The notes: generated by a model from the letters alone, not told the origin. Counted from the first letter of the stretch, positions 51,014 to 60,089 are shown. The stretch is DNA of 64,000 bases from a bacterium HR21 (GCA_002898295.1 BEHX01000007.1:61154-125153); one strand, 5' to 3'. A program made the numbers and translations.

Positions 51014-52103
51014 TCCGCCCGGGTTTGGGCTCTTCCAGTACGTCACCTTCCGGGTTGCGATGGCGGCAATTACAGCGTTGCTGCTGTGCTTCGTGTTTGG
51101 ACCGCCGCTCATTCGCTTCCTCCGGCAGCGGCAGTTCCAAGAGCGAGGCAAGCCCGAGCTCCAAGGCGTGGGGAACCATAGCCGGAAACAGGGTACTCCG
51201 ACGATGGGCGGGATTTTGGTGCTCCTGGCTATCGTTGTGCCCACCCTGCTGTGGGCAAATTTGACCAATGGGATGGTTGTTGCCATCCTGGTGGTGACCG
51301 CCTGGATGGGTGTTGTGGGCTTCCTGGACGACTACCTCAAGGTCGTGAAAGGCTTGCCCAATGGGCTCATCGGGCGCTACAAGCTTGCCGGACAAGTTGC
51401 CATTGGGGTATTGCTCGGCACCGCTATTGTTGCTTTCCCTGAGTGGTTCTCTAGCAGCTATCCGGCTGTGGCCACGCAGACGACTGTGCCCTTCCAGAAG
51501 AACGTCAATCTGGACTGGGGACTGTTCTACGTGCCGATGGTTGTGCTGGTCATTACGGCAACCTCCAATGCAGTGAACTTGACCGATGGGCTCGATGGGC
51601 TGGCAATTGGAACGGTGGGAATCGCTGCGCTGGCAATGGTCGTGATCGCCTACGTGTCTGGTAACGCCGTGTTTGCACGATACCTCAACATCATGCATCT
51701 GCGTGGGGCTGATGAGTTGAGCATTTTCGCTGCAGCAATGGTGGGGGCAGCGATGGGATTCCTCTGGTTCAACACCTATCCGGCGCAGGTCTTCCTGGGC
51801 GATACCGGTGCGCTGGCACTGGGTGGAGCGCTGGGGGCACTGGCAGTACTGGTCAAAAAGGAGCTCTTGCTGCCTATCCTCGGCGGGGTTTTCGTCGCCG
51901 AGACGCTCTCAGTCATCGCTCAGGTGGTGTACTTCAAGTACACGAAGAAGCGCTACGGGGAAGGACGGCGGCTGCTCCGCATGGCACCCCTGCACCACCA
52001 CTTTGAGCGGTGTGGCTGGCACGAAGCGCAAGTGGTCGTCCGTTTCTACATCGTCGCCGTGATCTTGGCAATTGTAACCATGACAACCTTCAAAGTGCGT
52101 TGA
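50973..52103 (+). CDS. mraY: Phospho-N-acetylmuramoyl-pentapeptide transferase
   Basis: Transfers phospho-MurNAc-pentapeptide to undecaprenyl phosphate, making lipid I at the inner membrane. The 376 residues form about ten transmembrane helices. Conserved sites are GTPTMGGILVLLAIV, GFLDDYLKVVKG (Asp-Asp), NAVNLTDGLDGLAIGTV, FLGDTGALALGGALG and RMAPLHHHFE. It starts within the 3' end of murF. Confidence 0.96.
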   Translation: MLYHLALWIWKTFDPPGFGLFQYVTFRVAMAAITALLLCFVFGPPLIRFLRQRQFQERGKPELQGVGNHSRKQGTPTMGGILVLLAIVVPTLLWANLTNGMVVAILVVTAWMGVVGFLDDYLKVVKGLPNGLIGRYKLAGQVAIGVLLGTAIVAFPEWFSSSYPAVATQTTVPFQKNVNLDWGLFYVPMVVLVITATSNAVNLTDGLDGLAIGTVGIAALAMVVIAYVSGNAVFARYLNIMHLRGADELSIFAAAMVGAAMGFLWFNTYPAQVFLGDTGALALGGALGALAVLVKKELLLPILGGVFVAETLSVIAQVVYFKYTKKRYGEGRRLLRMAPLHHHFERCGWHEAQVVVRFYIVAVILAIVTMTTFKVR

Positions 52104-52124
52104 GCGTCGAGAGAGTGGGGAACA

Positions 52125-53153
52125 ATGGCACAGACGTTGGCGCCGATCCGGTGTGCTGTCCTGACCGGTGGAGGGGATTGCCCGGGCATGAATGCCTTCA
52201 TCCGAGCAGTTGTCCGGGCAACGCTGAATCTCAGTCCGGAGAGTACCGTCTACGGCGTGCTCGACGGCTGGAAAGGGCTGGTCTACAATGAGTACCGCCC
52301 TCTGGGCAAGCGCGATGTCTCTGGCATTGCCATGCTAGGCGGGACAATCCTGGGCACAGTCCGCTTCCCCGAGCTTGCAACTTCCCAGCAGCTCCAGGAG
52401 CGAGCAGCTCGGAACCTGGAAGAGCAGGGCTTTGATTACCTCTTCGTCATCGGGGGGAATGGGAGTGTGAAGGCTGCCTGGGCGCTGGAGCAGATCTTGC
52501 GTCGCGAAGGGTGGCGCACACGCATTTTGGTCGCCCCGGGCTCCATTGACAACGATGTCTGCAACAACTACGGGACTTCCATCGGATTCTACAGTGCTTT
52601 GGAACGCAGCCTGGAGATGCTCAGCTGGATTCGGGACACTGCCAGCTCGCACCGTCGTGTCTATCTGATCCGCTCGATGGGGCGCGATTCTGCCTACTTG
52701 GCGTTCTACGCTGGGATTATCGGAGGGGCGGAGTATGCGATCCGTCCGCACGAAGAGGTCGACTACGAACGCTTGGCTGAGGTCGTTGCCCAGCGGGATC
52801 GGGATACCATCATCGTGGTCTCCGAGGCATATGCGAAGTCGCTGCGGGAGATTCAGCAGACTCTCGAAGACATTTTCCGCCGCCGGGGTATCGAGCGGGA
52901 AATCCGTGCCGTCGATATGAGCTACTTCCAGCGGGGTGGGAAAGCCTCCGTGACGGACATTCTCCGGGCAAGCTGGCTGGGCTACCGCATGGTGTGCGAT
53001 GCGCTGCGGGGGTGTTCAAGCGGGTTTTACACAGCCTACTACATCGGGCACCTCCAGGACCCGCTGCCCTTGGAGCTAGCTGCCGATGATGCGCGCACGA
53101 ACCACCTGGATATTCCCCCGGAGGTCATCCAGATGGCTCTAGCACTGCGATGA
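52125..53153 (+). CDS. Phosphofructokinase-family protein, divergent
   Basis: A 342-residue PfkA-fold protein. Conserved features are VLTGGGDCPGMNAFIRA, PGSIDNDV with the catalytic Asp142, the DTASSHRRVYLIRSMGRDSA region, VVSEAYA and the sugar-phosphate loop FQRGGKASVTDIL. Compared with E. coli PfkA, the usual GGDGS is GGNGS (Asn112), the TIDND loop reads SIDND, and the His in GHIQRGG is Tyr. These changes are near the donor and fructose-6-phosphate sites, so the phosphoryl donor (ATP or PPi) and the activity are uncertain. The last 4 bp overlap the ABC-2 permease gene (ATGA). Confidence 0.82.
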   Translation: MAQTLAPIRCAVLTGGGDCPGMNAFIRAVVRATLNLSPESTVYGVLDGWKGLVYNEYRPLGKRDVSGIAMLGGTILGTVRFPELATSQQLQERAARNLEEQGFDYLFVIGGNGSVKAAWALEQILRREGWRTRILVAPGSIDNDVCNNYGTSIGFYSALERSLEMLSWIRDTASSHRRVYLIRSMGRDSAYLAFYAGIIGGAEYAIRPHEEVDYERLAEVVAQRDRDTIIVVSEAYAKSLREIQQTLEDIFRRRGIEREIRAVDMSYFQRGGKASVTDILRASWLGYRMVCDALRGCSSGFYTAYYIGHLQDPLPLELAADDARTNHLDIPPEVIQMALALR

Positions 53154-53965
53154 GAAGCCCGGTGCTGTACCTCAGCGTCGTGCGTCTCGGACTCAGCGCT
53201 GCCTTGATGTACCGGGCAAATTTCCTCTTCACTGCCGGGCTGATGGTGGTCGTCGGCGTGAGCGTCCAGCTCTTCCTCTGGTCAGCGGTCTACGGCTGGG
53301 GACAGCAGCAGAGCTTTGCGGGCGTGCCTTTCGCACAGATGGCGCTCTACATTGCCTGTGCAACGCTCGCCCTAGGTATCACCCGCGGTGGGCGTGTTGA
53401 GCGTATGGTGGCAGAGGAAATCCGGACGGGCGAACTGGTGCGGTACCTCCTCAAGCCCATGGCACATGCTCCCTACACGTTCGCGATGGCACTTGCAGAG
53501 CGGGCGGTCACCTTTCCTGTGGTGCTCCTCCTGGCACTCGGAGCAATGTGGGTAGCGCTTCCCTGGTTGCCTGCTCATTTGGCACTGGAGCGCCTCCTGT
53601 GGGCAGCTCCCTTTCTGTTCCTGGGGATGCTCCTGAACTTTCTGATGGGGTTGGGGATCTCGTACGTGGCTTTTTGGATGGATGAGGTCTGGACGCTCCA
53701 CGTGGTCAAGGACATCAGCTTATGGTTCCTCTCCGGGCAGCTGGTGCCGCTCGCGTTGTTGCCTGGGGGACTGCGCGAACTGTCCGAGTGGCTCCCCTTC
53801 CAGTACATTGCCTACGTGCCGGCGGGAATCCTCTCCGGGCTGATTCCGGAGGAGCGGCTTGGTCTGTTTGCCCTCCGGGCGCTCCTGTGGGTGCTCGTGC
53901 TCGGGGTTGGGGTTGCCGGCATATGGCGTCTCGGGATGCGACGGTTTGGGGGATATGGAGGCTAG
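53150..53965 (+). CDS. ABC-2 type transporter permease, first subunit
   Basis: A 271-residue inner-membrane protein with six helices, including LFTAGLMVVVGVSVQLFLWS, VVLLLALGAMWVALPWL and ALLWVLVLGVGVAGIWRLG. The VERMVAEEIRTGELVRYLLK cytoplasmic segment is typical of the COG4587/DUF990-like ABC-2 permeases. Its partner is the next gene. The ATP-binding subunit that normally accompanies such pairs is not adjacent. Substrate unknown. Confidence 0.82.
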   Translation: MRSPVLYLSVVRLGLSAALMYRANFLFTAGLMVVVGVSVQLFLWSAVYGWGQQQSFAGVPFAQMALYIACATLALGITRGGRVERMVAEEIRTGELVRYLLKPMAHAPYTFAMALAERAVTFPVVLLLALGAMWVALPWLPAHLALERLLWAAPFLFLGMLLNFLMGLGISYVAFWMDEVWTLHVVKDISLWFLSGQLVPLALLPGGLRELSEWLPFQYIAYVPAGILSGLIPEERLGLFALRALLWVLVLGVGVAGIWRLGMRRFGGYGG

Positions 53966-54758
53966 CCACCCGATGTGGTTCGGCGTCCGGCTCTGGGCGA
54001 TCTTCCTCGCACAGGCGTTGAGCCGGGAGATGGAGTACCGGCTCCACCTATGGCTCAGCTTCCTCATCGATGTGGTCTGGTACGCTGTGCAAGTCGGGCT
54101 GTTCGAGGTCATCTACCTGCACACGCCAGTCATTGCTGGCTGGAGCCGCGATGAGATGGCAGTCTTCCTGGGAACGCTCTTCGTTGTGGATGCTCTCAAT
54201 ATGGCGCTCTTTTCGACGAATTTCTGGCGCATTCCGCAGTACGTGCTCACCGGGGAGCTGGACTTCTTCTTGCTCAAGCCCGTATCGCCGTTTTTCCTGG
54301 TGTTTCTGCGCTACCCGAATGTTGCCTCCTTCCTGAATCTGGCGGTTGCGCTGACCGTGCTGGGGTACGGGATCGGGCGTGTGGCGCCGCCTCCGCTATG
54401 GGCAGCCGTAGCGTATCCGATCTTTCTGCTCAACGGGCTCTTGTGCATGCTCAGCTTCCAGGCGCTGATTGGGGCTGTGGCGATTCGGATTTTAGCCGCC
54501 GAGGGCATTCAGCAGACCTTCCACATCATGTACCAGTTCGGGATGAAGCCGGAGAGCATCTATACGCCGCTGCTGCGGCGGGTGCTGCTTTATATCTTCC
54601 CGATGGCGCTGGTAGCGTCGGTGCCGGCGCAAGTGTTGCTGGGAAAGGCTTCACTGGAGCTTGTTATTGCTGGGCTTCTGATCCCGCCAGCGCTGCTGGG
54701 GGTGAGCCGATGGACGTTCCTGCGGGCACTGCGTTCCTACACGGGGGCGAGCGCATGA
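53955..54758 (+). CDS. ABC-2 type transporter permease, second subunit
   Basis: A 267-residue six-helix membrane protein of the COG3694-like group. It has LSREMEYRLHLWLSFLIDVV at the N-terminus, the QYVLTGELDFFLLKPVSPFF loop (matching the partner's TGELVRYLLKP) and a C-terminal helix VIAGLLIPPALLGVSRWTF. The ATG overlaps the stop of the first permease by 11 bp, and its own stop overlaps the coaBC start (ATGA). Confidence 0.82.
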   Translation: MEASHPMWFGVRLWAIFLAQALSREMEYRLHLWLSFLIDVVWYAVQVGLFEVIYLHTPVIAGWSRDEMAVFLGTLFVVDALNMALFSTNFWRIPQYVLTGELDFFLLKPVSPFFLVFLRYPNVASFLNLAVALTVLGYGIGRVAPPPLWAAVAYPIFLLNGLLCMLSFQALIGAVAIRILAAEGIQQTFHIMYQFGMKPESIYTPLLRRVLLYIFPMALVASVPAQVLLGKASLELVIAGLLIPPALLGVSRWTFLRALRSYTGASA

Positions 54759-55999
54759 GCGGAGGTCTTCAGGGGCGCCGCATCGTGCTGGGGGTAACGG
54801 GCAGCATTGCCGCATACAAAGCGCCGCTGCTGGTGCGGGAACTGCGGCGGCACGGGGCTGAGGTCCGGGTTGCGGTCAGCCCGTCAGCACGGCAGTTCGT
54901 CGCTGACGGTGCTCTGGCAGCTTTTGCTCCCGTGGTTGGGGAGGTCTTCCCCCCTGCCTTGCCTCACAGCTGGCACGTCGAATGGGCGCGCTGGGCAGAG
55001 GTCATGCTCATTGCCCCATGTTCGGCAACGACGCTGGGCAAGCTAGCGGCTGGCATTGCCGATACAGCGCCGACTCTGGTGGCGTGCGCACTCCCCCGGC
55101 AGACACCTCTGGTGTTGGCTCCGGCGATGGACTCCGAGCTTTGGGAACAGCCGGCGCTCCAACGGGCAGTGGACTTTCTGCGAGAATCCGGTGCCTGGAT
55201 TATCCCACCGGCCGTGGGCGAGCTTGCCAGCGGCACCGTCGGCGTTGGGCGCCTGCCAGAGCTGGAAACACTGCTCGGAACGCTGGAGGGAGCGCTGACT
55301 ACGGGAGTGCTCACCTCCTACCACCGGCAGCTCTGGAAGGGACGGACAGTGCTGGTGACGGCTGGACCGACTCGCGAGTGGCTCGATGCCGTGCGTTACC
55401 TGACCAATGGCTCTACCGGACGGATGGGCTATGCGCTGGCGGAGTCCTTCCGGGATCGGGGAGCAAGAGTCATCCTGGTCTCCGGTCCGACCGAGCTTCC
55501 CGACCCTCCGGGCATCATGCTGCAGCGGGTAGAAACCGCTGAACAGATGTTCGCCGCTGTCTGGCACTACCGGGAACACGCAGATGTCATTGTTGCTGCC
55601 GCTGCTGTTGCCGATTACACTCCTGCAGAACCGCTTGCGGGCAAGCGCAAGAAGACAAGCGAGGAATGGACAGTGCGGCTGCGTCCGACCCCGGATATCC
55701 TCGCAACGCTTGGGCATGAGCGGCGTGCGGGGCAGCTCCTTGTCGGCTTTGCCCTGGAGACAGATGCTGAGTGGGAGTCAGCCTGGGAAAAGCTCCGGCG
55801 GAAGCGGCTGGATCTGCTCGTGCTCAACAGCCTCCGCTGGGGGCGCAGTGGGTTTGGTGGGACGGAGAATACGCTCGCGCTCTTGTTCCCCGATGGGCGG
55901 ATCCGGATGATGCCGCCGCGTTCGAAGCGTGTCTGCGCTGAGTGGATTGTCACCGCTGTTGGAGAACTCCTGCGCCAACGGGATGGGGCGGGTCAATAG
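54755..55999 (+). CDS. coaBC: Phosphopantothenoylcysteine decarboxylase/phosphopantothenate-cysteine ligase
   Basis: Bifunctional CoA biosynthesis enzyme (Dfp), 414 residues. The N-terminal CoaC flavoprotein domain has VLGVTGSIAAYKAPLLVREL, the active-site His in WHVEWARWAEVMLIAP, and PAMDSELWEQPALQ. That last motif is PxMNxxMW in E. coli, so Asn is replaced by Asp; a PAMD form is common in Bacteroidota as I recall. The C-terminal CoaB domain has VLVTAGPTREWLDAVRYLTN, STGRMGYALAES, AAAVADYTPAEP and GFALETD. The ATG overlaps the permease stop. Confidence 0.93.
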   Translation: MSGGLQGRRIVLGVTGSIAAYKAPLLVRELRRHGAEVRVAVSPSARQFVADGALAAFAPVVGEVFPPALPHSWHVEWARWAEVMLIAPCSATTLGKLAAGIADTAPTLVACALPRQTPLVLAPAMDSELWEQPALQRAVDFLRESGAWIIPPAVGELASGTVGVGRLPELETLLGTLEGALTTGVLTSYHRQLWKGRTVLVTAGPTREWLDAVRYLTNGSTGRMGYALAESFRDRGARVILVSGPTELPDPPGIMLQRVETAEQMFAAVWHYREHADVIVAAAAVADYTPAEPLAGKRKKTSEEWTVRLRPTPDILATLGHERRAGQLLVGFALETDAEWESAWEKLRRKRLDLLVLNSLRWGRSGFGGTENTLALLFPDGRIRMMPPRSKRVCAEWIVTAVGELLRQRDGAGQ

Positions 56000-56660
56000 G
56001 GACATCCGGCGGGAGCAACTGCTGGAGGCAGCGGCGACCGTGTTTGCCCGCAAGGGCTACCATGCGACCCGCATTGCTGAAATCGCGCATGCTGCAGGGG
56101 TAGCCAAAGGCACTGTCTACGAGTATTTCCCAACGAAGGAGGAGCTCTTCTACGCCCTGCTGGATTCCTGGCTTGGGCAGTTTGAACGTGAGCTCCTCAG
56201 GCGCCTGGAAGGGATTGCCGATCCGCTCCAGCGGGCAGATGTCGTCCGCGAAGCAGCGGTCCTCTTCTACCGCCAGCATGCTTCCCATGCGCCGATTTTT
56301 CTGGAGTTCTGGGCGCATGCGCTGCGGAGTCCGGACGGACGCTTCCTGCAGCGGATTCAACAGTTCCGGCACTTTCTGGCACAGCTCGGACATCAGCTCA
56401 CCGAAGAGCTTGTTGCCCGCGGCATCTTCATCCCGGTCGATGTGCCCTCGCTGGTTCACCTGGAGGCGGGCATATCCGATGGCATTTTCCTGCTCTGGGT
56501 GCTCTCCGGGCGGAGTTTCCCATTGGAGCGGGCATATGTATTCCGGCAGTCGGTCCTGGGGCTAGGAGTACTCTCCGATGAGGCACGCCAACGGTTACGG
56601 GAGAAGCTGGCACAGAAGCTCCGGAAAGGCTTCCTGGAGGAGCGGCCCTCAGAAGAGTAG
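55983..56660 (+). CDS. TetR-family transcriptional regulator
   Basis: A 225-residue regulator with an N-terminal TetR helix-turn-helix (RREQLLEAAATVFARKGYHA, AAGVAKGTVYEYFPTKEELF) and a helical ligand-binding domain of normal size. ATG 55983 overlaps coaBC by 17 bp, so it is probably in the same transcript; the target and ligand are unknown. The upstream part of the frame belongs to the coaBC shadow. Confidence 0.9.
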   Translation: MGRVNRDIRREQLLEAAATVFARKGYHATRIAEIAHAAGVAKGTVYEYFPTKEELFYALLDSWLGQFERELLRRLEGIADPLQRADVVREAAVLFYRQHASHAPIFLEFWAHALRSPDGRFLQRIQQFRHFLAQLGHQLTEELVARGIFIPVDVPSLVHLEAGISDGIFLLWVLSGRSFPLERAYVFRQSVLGLGVLSDEARQRLREKLAQKLRKGFLEERPSEE

Positions 56661-56694
56661 GCGCCGGGCACGGCGTCTGAGTTGGCTCCGGCGC
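56661..56694 (+). repeat. GC-rich inverted repeat after the tetR gene
   Basis: GCGCCGG (56661-56667) and CCGGCGC (56688-56694) form a perfect 7-bp stem around 20 nt, starting right after the tetR stop. There is no T-tract, so it may be an mRNA 3'-end stabiliser or a non-canonical terminator. The rest of the 118-bp gap shows no gene. Confidence 0.35.
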
Positions 56695-56778
56695 GCCACT
56701 CGGAGGCAGCCTCGAGGTGAGGCTAACGCTGAAGGGGGAGCTCTCTCGTCATCGCCTCTACAGCCGAAGGAGCAGCCG

Positions 56779-57186
56779 ATGGCTTCTCTCCTCTGGGAAC
56801 GCCTGCGGGATCTGTGGCTCTTCCAGCGTCGAAGCCGGTCCGGAGAGGTTGAAGTGACGGCAGGGACAATTGTCTACGGGGCTGTTGTGCGAGCTTTCTT
56901 GGTTGTGCTCGGGAGCCTGGCAGTGTCCGGGCTGGTTCCAGATCTGTGGCGCCACTGGTGGCTGGTGCTGCTGGTGCTCTGGGGAGTAGTCTTCTACCCG
57001 GCATACCGACGCTGGAGCGCGTTCACGCAGGAGGTGCGTCAGCTGCGCGAGGAGCTGTTGTGCGGTTCATGCCGCCACTTCGATGAGACAGGACAGCTGT
57101 GTGTGTTGCTCGATGAGCATGTTCGCCCCGACTACATCCCCTGTGGCGGGGAATCCTGGGAGCCCCGTAACGAGTGGGAAGAGTAG
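56779..57186 (+). CDS. Small membrane protein with a C-terminal cysteine cluster
   Basis: A 135-residue protein with two adjacent transmembrane helices (IVYGAVVRAFLVVLGSLAVSG and WWLVLLVLWGVVFYPAY). A soluble tail carries CGSCRHF, then LCVLLDE and IPCGG, giving four cysteines in a C-x2-C-x8-C-x13-C pattern suited to a zinc or iron-sulfur site. ATG 56779 starts the recognisable part. It lies 54 bp upstream of nuoG and could have a respiratory role, but there is no direct evidence. No family recognised. Confidence 0.6.
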   Translation: MASLLWERLRDLWLFQRRSRSGEVEVTAGTIVYGAVVRAFLVVLGSLAVSGLVPDLWRHWWLVLLVLWGVVFYPAYRRWSAFTQEVRQLREELLCGSCRHFDETGQLCVLLDEHVRPDYIPCGGESWEPRNEWEE

Positions 57187-57201
57187 TCCGCCGGCGTAGC
57201 G

Positions 57202-57209
57202 TAATTTCG
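57202..57209 (+). promoter_or_regulatory. Candidate promoter element for nuoGHI
   Basis: TAATTTCG, one mismatch from TAnnTTTG, 31 nt before the nuoG ATG in the 54-bp gap. Confidence 0.3.
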
Positions 57210-57240
57210 TGCGGTGTCTCAAAGCTTTCTGCGGCGACCG

Positions 57241-59022
57241 ATGCCCGTTATTACCATCGACGGACAGCGCCTGGAAGTTCCGGCGGGTAAGACGATTATT
57301 GAGGCGGCATACGAGAACGGGCTGCAGATTCCTCATTTCTGCTGGCATCCTGCGTTGTCCGTAGCAGGTAACTGCCGTATGTGCCTGGTTGAGGTCGGCA
57401 TGCCGAAGCGGCGCCCCGACGGGAGCATTGAGCTGGACGATACCGGGCAGCCTGTCATCAGCTTCCTGCCCAAGCTTCAGATTGCTTGCGCTACGCCAGT
57501 TGCTGATGGGATGGTGGTGCGTACCACAAGTGAGCGGGCGGTGCGGGCGCAGGAGGCGGTGATGGAGTTCCTGCTGATCAACCATCCGCTGGATTGCCCG
57601 ATCTGCGACGAGGCAGGGCAGTGTAAGCTCCAGGAGTACGCCTTCCGCTATAGCCGCGGCGTGAGCCGCTTCGATGAGGAAAAAGTCCACAAGCCCAAGC
57701 GCGTCATCTGGGGTCCGACCATCGTTTTCGATGCCGAGCGCTGCATTCTCTGTTCCCGTTGTATTCGCTTTGCCAATGAGATTGCCCGGCAGCCCGTGTT
57801 GACCTTCGTGGAGCGCAATGATCATGTCACCATTGAGCTCTACCCTGGCACAGAGTTCGACAATCCGTACTCGATGAATGTCATCGAACTGTGCCCAGTC
57901 GGGGCGCTCACCAGTCGGGACTTCCGCTTCCGTGCCCGGGTCTGGGAGATGAGTTTCACGGATTCAATCTGCCCTGGCTGTGCTCGTGGGTGTAACATTC
58001 GCATCGGCGTGCGTAACAACGAGATCCTCCGTCTGGAACCTCGGCGGAATCTGAGCGTGAATCAGTACTGGATGTGTGACCAGGGGCGCCTGACACAGTA
58101 CGGGTTTGTCAACTACAACCGGGTCGATGGTCCGCACCTGCGGTCGGCGGTTACAGGGAAGCTCGAGCCAGTCTCGTGGGAGGCTGCCTACGACGCTGTG
58201 GCTGCTGCTCTGCGCCGGTACAAGCCGGAAGAGATTGCCATCATTGGTTCAGGGCGGCTGACCAATGAGGATGCCTATGCGCTGGTCAAGTTTGCCCGCA
58301 CGGTTCTGAAGACCCCTAATCTGGACTTCCCGCGGCGAGACGACCCAGATTTCGGAGACGATTTCCTGCGCTGCGCTGACCGCAATCCGAACACCACAGG
58401 TGTGCTCGAGCTCGGGCTCAAGCCCAGTGCTGGCGGTGTGGGACTGGAGGAGCTGCCTGAGAAGGTGCACTACGGTGCCATTCGCCTGCTTTACATCGTG
58501 GAGGAAGACCCGGCAGCACTCTCCCCGCAGTTGCGGCAGGCGCTCGAGGAAGCGGAGATGGTCATCATGCATGCCTCGAATTACACCGAGAGCACGCGGT
58601 ATGCCCACATCCTGCTGGCGACCACCACCTATGCGGAACTGGAGGGAACGTACACGAACATCCAGCGACGGGTACAGCTCCTGCGCCCTGCTGTCGCGAC
58701 GAAAGAACGTGAACGCTACCAGGGACTGCAGATGAGCCGTTGGGATAAACTGGGTGCCTGGAATGATCGCTGGACCCACGGTCCACGCCGGGATTGCCGG
58801 CAGACCTGGCAGCATCTGCAGGCTATCGCGCGACTGCTGGGGACTCTCTGGAAGTGGCGCCGTTCTGAGGAGGTCTTCCTGGAGATCGCCCGCGAAGTGC
58901 CGAGCTTTGCCGGAATGACATACCAGCTCTTGGATGCCTACCAGGGTGTTGTGCTCGGGAAGGGGCGGAATCCGGACCCAGTGCCTGCTCTGCAGTATGA
59001 GTCACATGTGTTGAAACCGTAA
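57241..59022 (+). CDS. nuoG: NADH-quinone oxidoreductase subunit G (short form)
   Basis: Peripheral-arm iron-sulfur subunit of complex I. The 593 residues carry a [2Fe-2S] site (Cys34, Cys45, Cys48, Cys83), the His-Cys3 [4Fe-4S] site (His115, Cys119, Cys122, Cys128) and a [4Fe-4S] site (Cys168, Cys171, Cys174, Cys218). A further CPGCARGCNI with Cys279 matches the extra N7 cluster of some bacteria. The molybdopterin-fold region that follows is much shorter than in E. coli (908 residues) or Thermus (783), so this is a truncated form. ATG 57241 fits the conserved ITIDGQRLEVPAGKT start. nuoH follows after 11 bp. Confidence 0.9.
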   Translation: MPVITIDGQRLEVPAGKTIIEAAYENGLQIPHFCWHPALSVAGNCRMCLVEVGMPKRRPDGSIELDDTGQPVISFLPKLQIACATPVADGMVVRTTSERAVRAQEAVMEFLLINHPLDCPICDEAGQCKLQEYAFRYSRGVSRFDEEKVHKPKRVIWGPTIVFDAERCILCSRCIRFANEIARQPVLTFVERNDHVTIELYPGTEFDNPYSMNVIELCPVGALTSRDFRFRARVWEMSFTDSICPGCARGCNIRIGVRNNEILRLEPRRNLSVNQYWMCDQGRLTQYGFVNYNRVDGPHLRSAVTGKLEPVSWEAAYDAVAAALRRYKPEEIAIIGSGRLTNEDAYALVKFARTVLKTPNLDFPRRDDPDFGDDFLRCADRNPNTTGVLELGLKPSAGGVGLEELPEKVHYGAIRLLYIVEEDPAALSPQLRQALEEAEMVIMHASNYTESTRYAHILLATTTYAELEGTYTNIQRRVQLLRPAVATKERERYQGLQMSRWDKLGAWNDRWTHGPRRDCRQTWQHLQAIARLLGTLWKWRRSEEVFLEIAREVPSFAGMTYQLLDAYQGVVLGKGRNPDPVPALQYESHVLKP

Positions 59023-59033
59023 AGCCAGCAACA

Positions 59034-60089
59034 ATGCCGGAGCTTGCAGCGCAGGTGCTCATTGCCTTGATCAAAGCCTTCATTGTGGTCAATGCTGTGC
59101 TCCTAGCGGCGGCGAGCTTGGTCTACGTCGAGCGGCGTGTGGCGGCGTGGATTCAGGACCGTATCGGACCCAACCGTGTGGGACCATTTGGTCTACTGCA
59201 GCCTTTTGCCGACGTTATCAAGCTCTACTTCAAGGAGGACCTGGTGCCGGCAGTGGCAGACCGAGCATATCACCGGCTGGCGCCACTGATTTCTATTACC
59301 GTCGCTTTGAGCCTCTATGCGGTAATCCCGATTGCCGATGCCGTCGTCATCGGCGGGGAGCGGGTCCCGATTTCGGTCGCACCCCACATCAACGTGGGGC
59401 TTCTCTACATCCTGGCGATGACCTCTCTGGGTGTCTACGGGATCGTGCTGGCAGGGTGGTCATCGAACAACAAGTACTCCCTCCTGGGTGGCTTGCGCTC
59501 CTCGGCACAGATGATCTCCTATGAGCTGACCCTCGGGCTGTCGATCCTGGGGGTGGTCATGGTAGCCGGAACGCTCGATTTGGCAGACATCATTGCCCGG
59601 CAAAAGCATGTCTGGAATGTTGTCTACCAGCCTCTGGGGTTCCTGCTGTTCTTGGTGGCATCCTTTGCCGAGACAAATCGTGCCCCGTTTGACCTGCCCG
59701 AGGCAGAACCGGAGCTGGTTGGGGGCTACCATACGGAGTACTCCGGTATGAAGTTCGGGCTTTTCTTCTTGGCAGAGTACTCCAACATGGTGGTCGCCTC
59801 GCTGATGATGGTGACGCTGTTCTTTGGCGGATGGCATGTGCCGTTCGTCCCAGATTTGCCGCAGTGGCTCGGGCTCCGGGAGGGATCGCTGGGGTTGGCG
59901 CTCTTCCAGGCAGCTGTGACATTGACAAAGACCGCCTTTTTCCTGTTCCTCTTCATCTGGGTGCGGTGGACTGTGCCGCGCTTCCGCTATGACCAGCTCA
60001 TGCGCCTGGGGTGGCGGACGCTCCTCCCACTGGCGCTGGTCAATATTTTGCTGACCGGCGTCGTCTTGTTGGTGGTCAATGCTCGGTGA
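59034..60089 (+). CDS. nuoH: NADH-quinone oxidoreductase subunit H
   Basis: The 351-residue membrane subunit that forms the quinone-binding junction of complex I. It has about eight helices. Conserved loops are VYVERRVAAWIQDRIGPNRV, GLLQPFADVIKLYFKED, GGLRSSAQMISYELTLGLS, ASFAETNRAPFDLPEAEPEL and GGYHTEYSGMKFGLFFLAEY. Complete and normal in length. Confidence 0.96.
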   Translation: MPELAAQVLIALIKAFIVVNAVLLAAASLVYVERRVAAWIQDRIGPNRVGPFGLLQPFADVIKLYFKEDLVPAVADRAYHRLAPLISITVALSLYAVIPIADAVVIGGERVPISVAPHINVGLLYILAMTSLGVYGIVLAGWSSNNKYSLLGGLRSSAQMISYELTLGLSILGVVMVAGTLDLADIIARQKHVWNVVYQPLGFLLFLVASFAETNRAPFDLPEAEPELVGGYHTEYSGMKFGLFFLAEYSNMVVASLMMVTLFFGGWHVPFVPDLPQWLGLREGSLGLALFQAAVTLTKTAFFLFLFIWVRWTVPRFRYDQLMRLGWRTLLPLALVNILLTGVVLLVVNAR

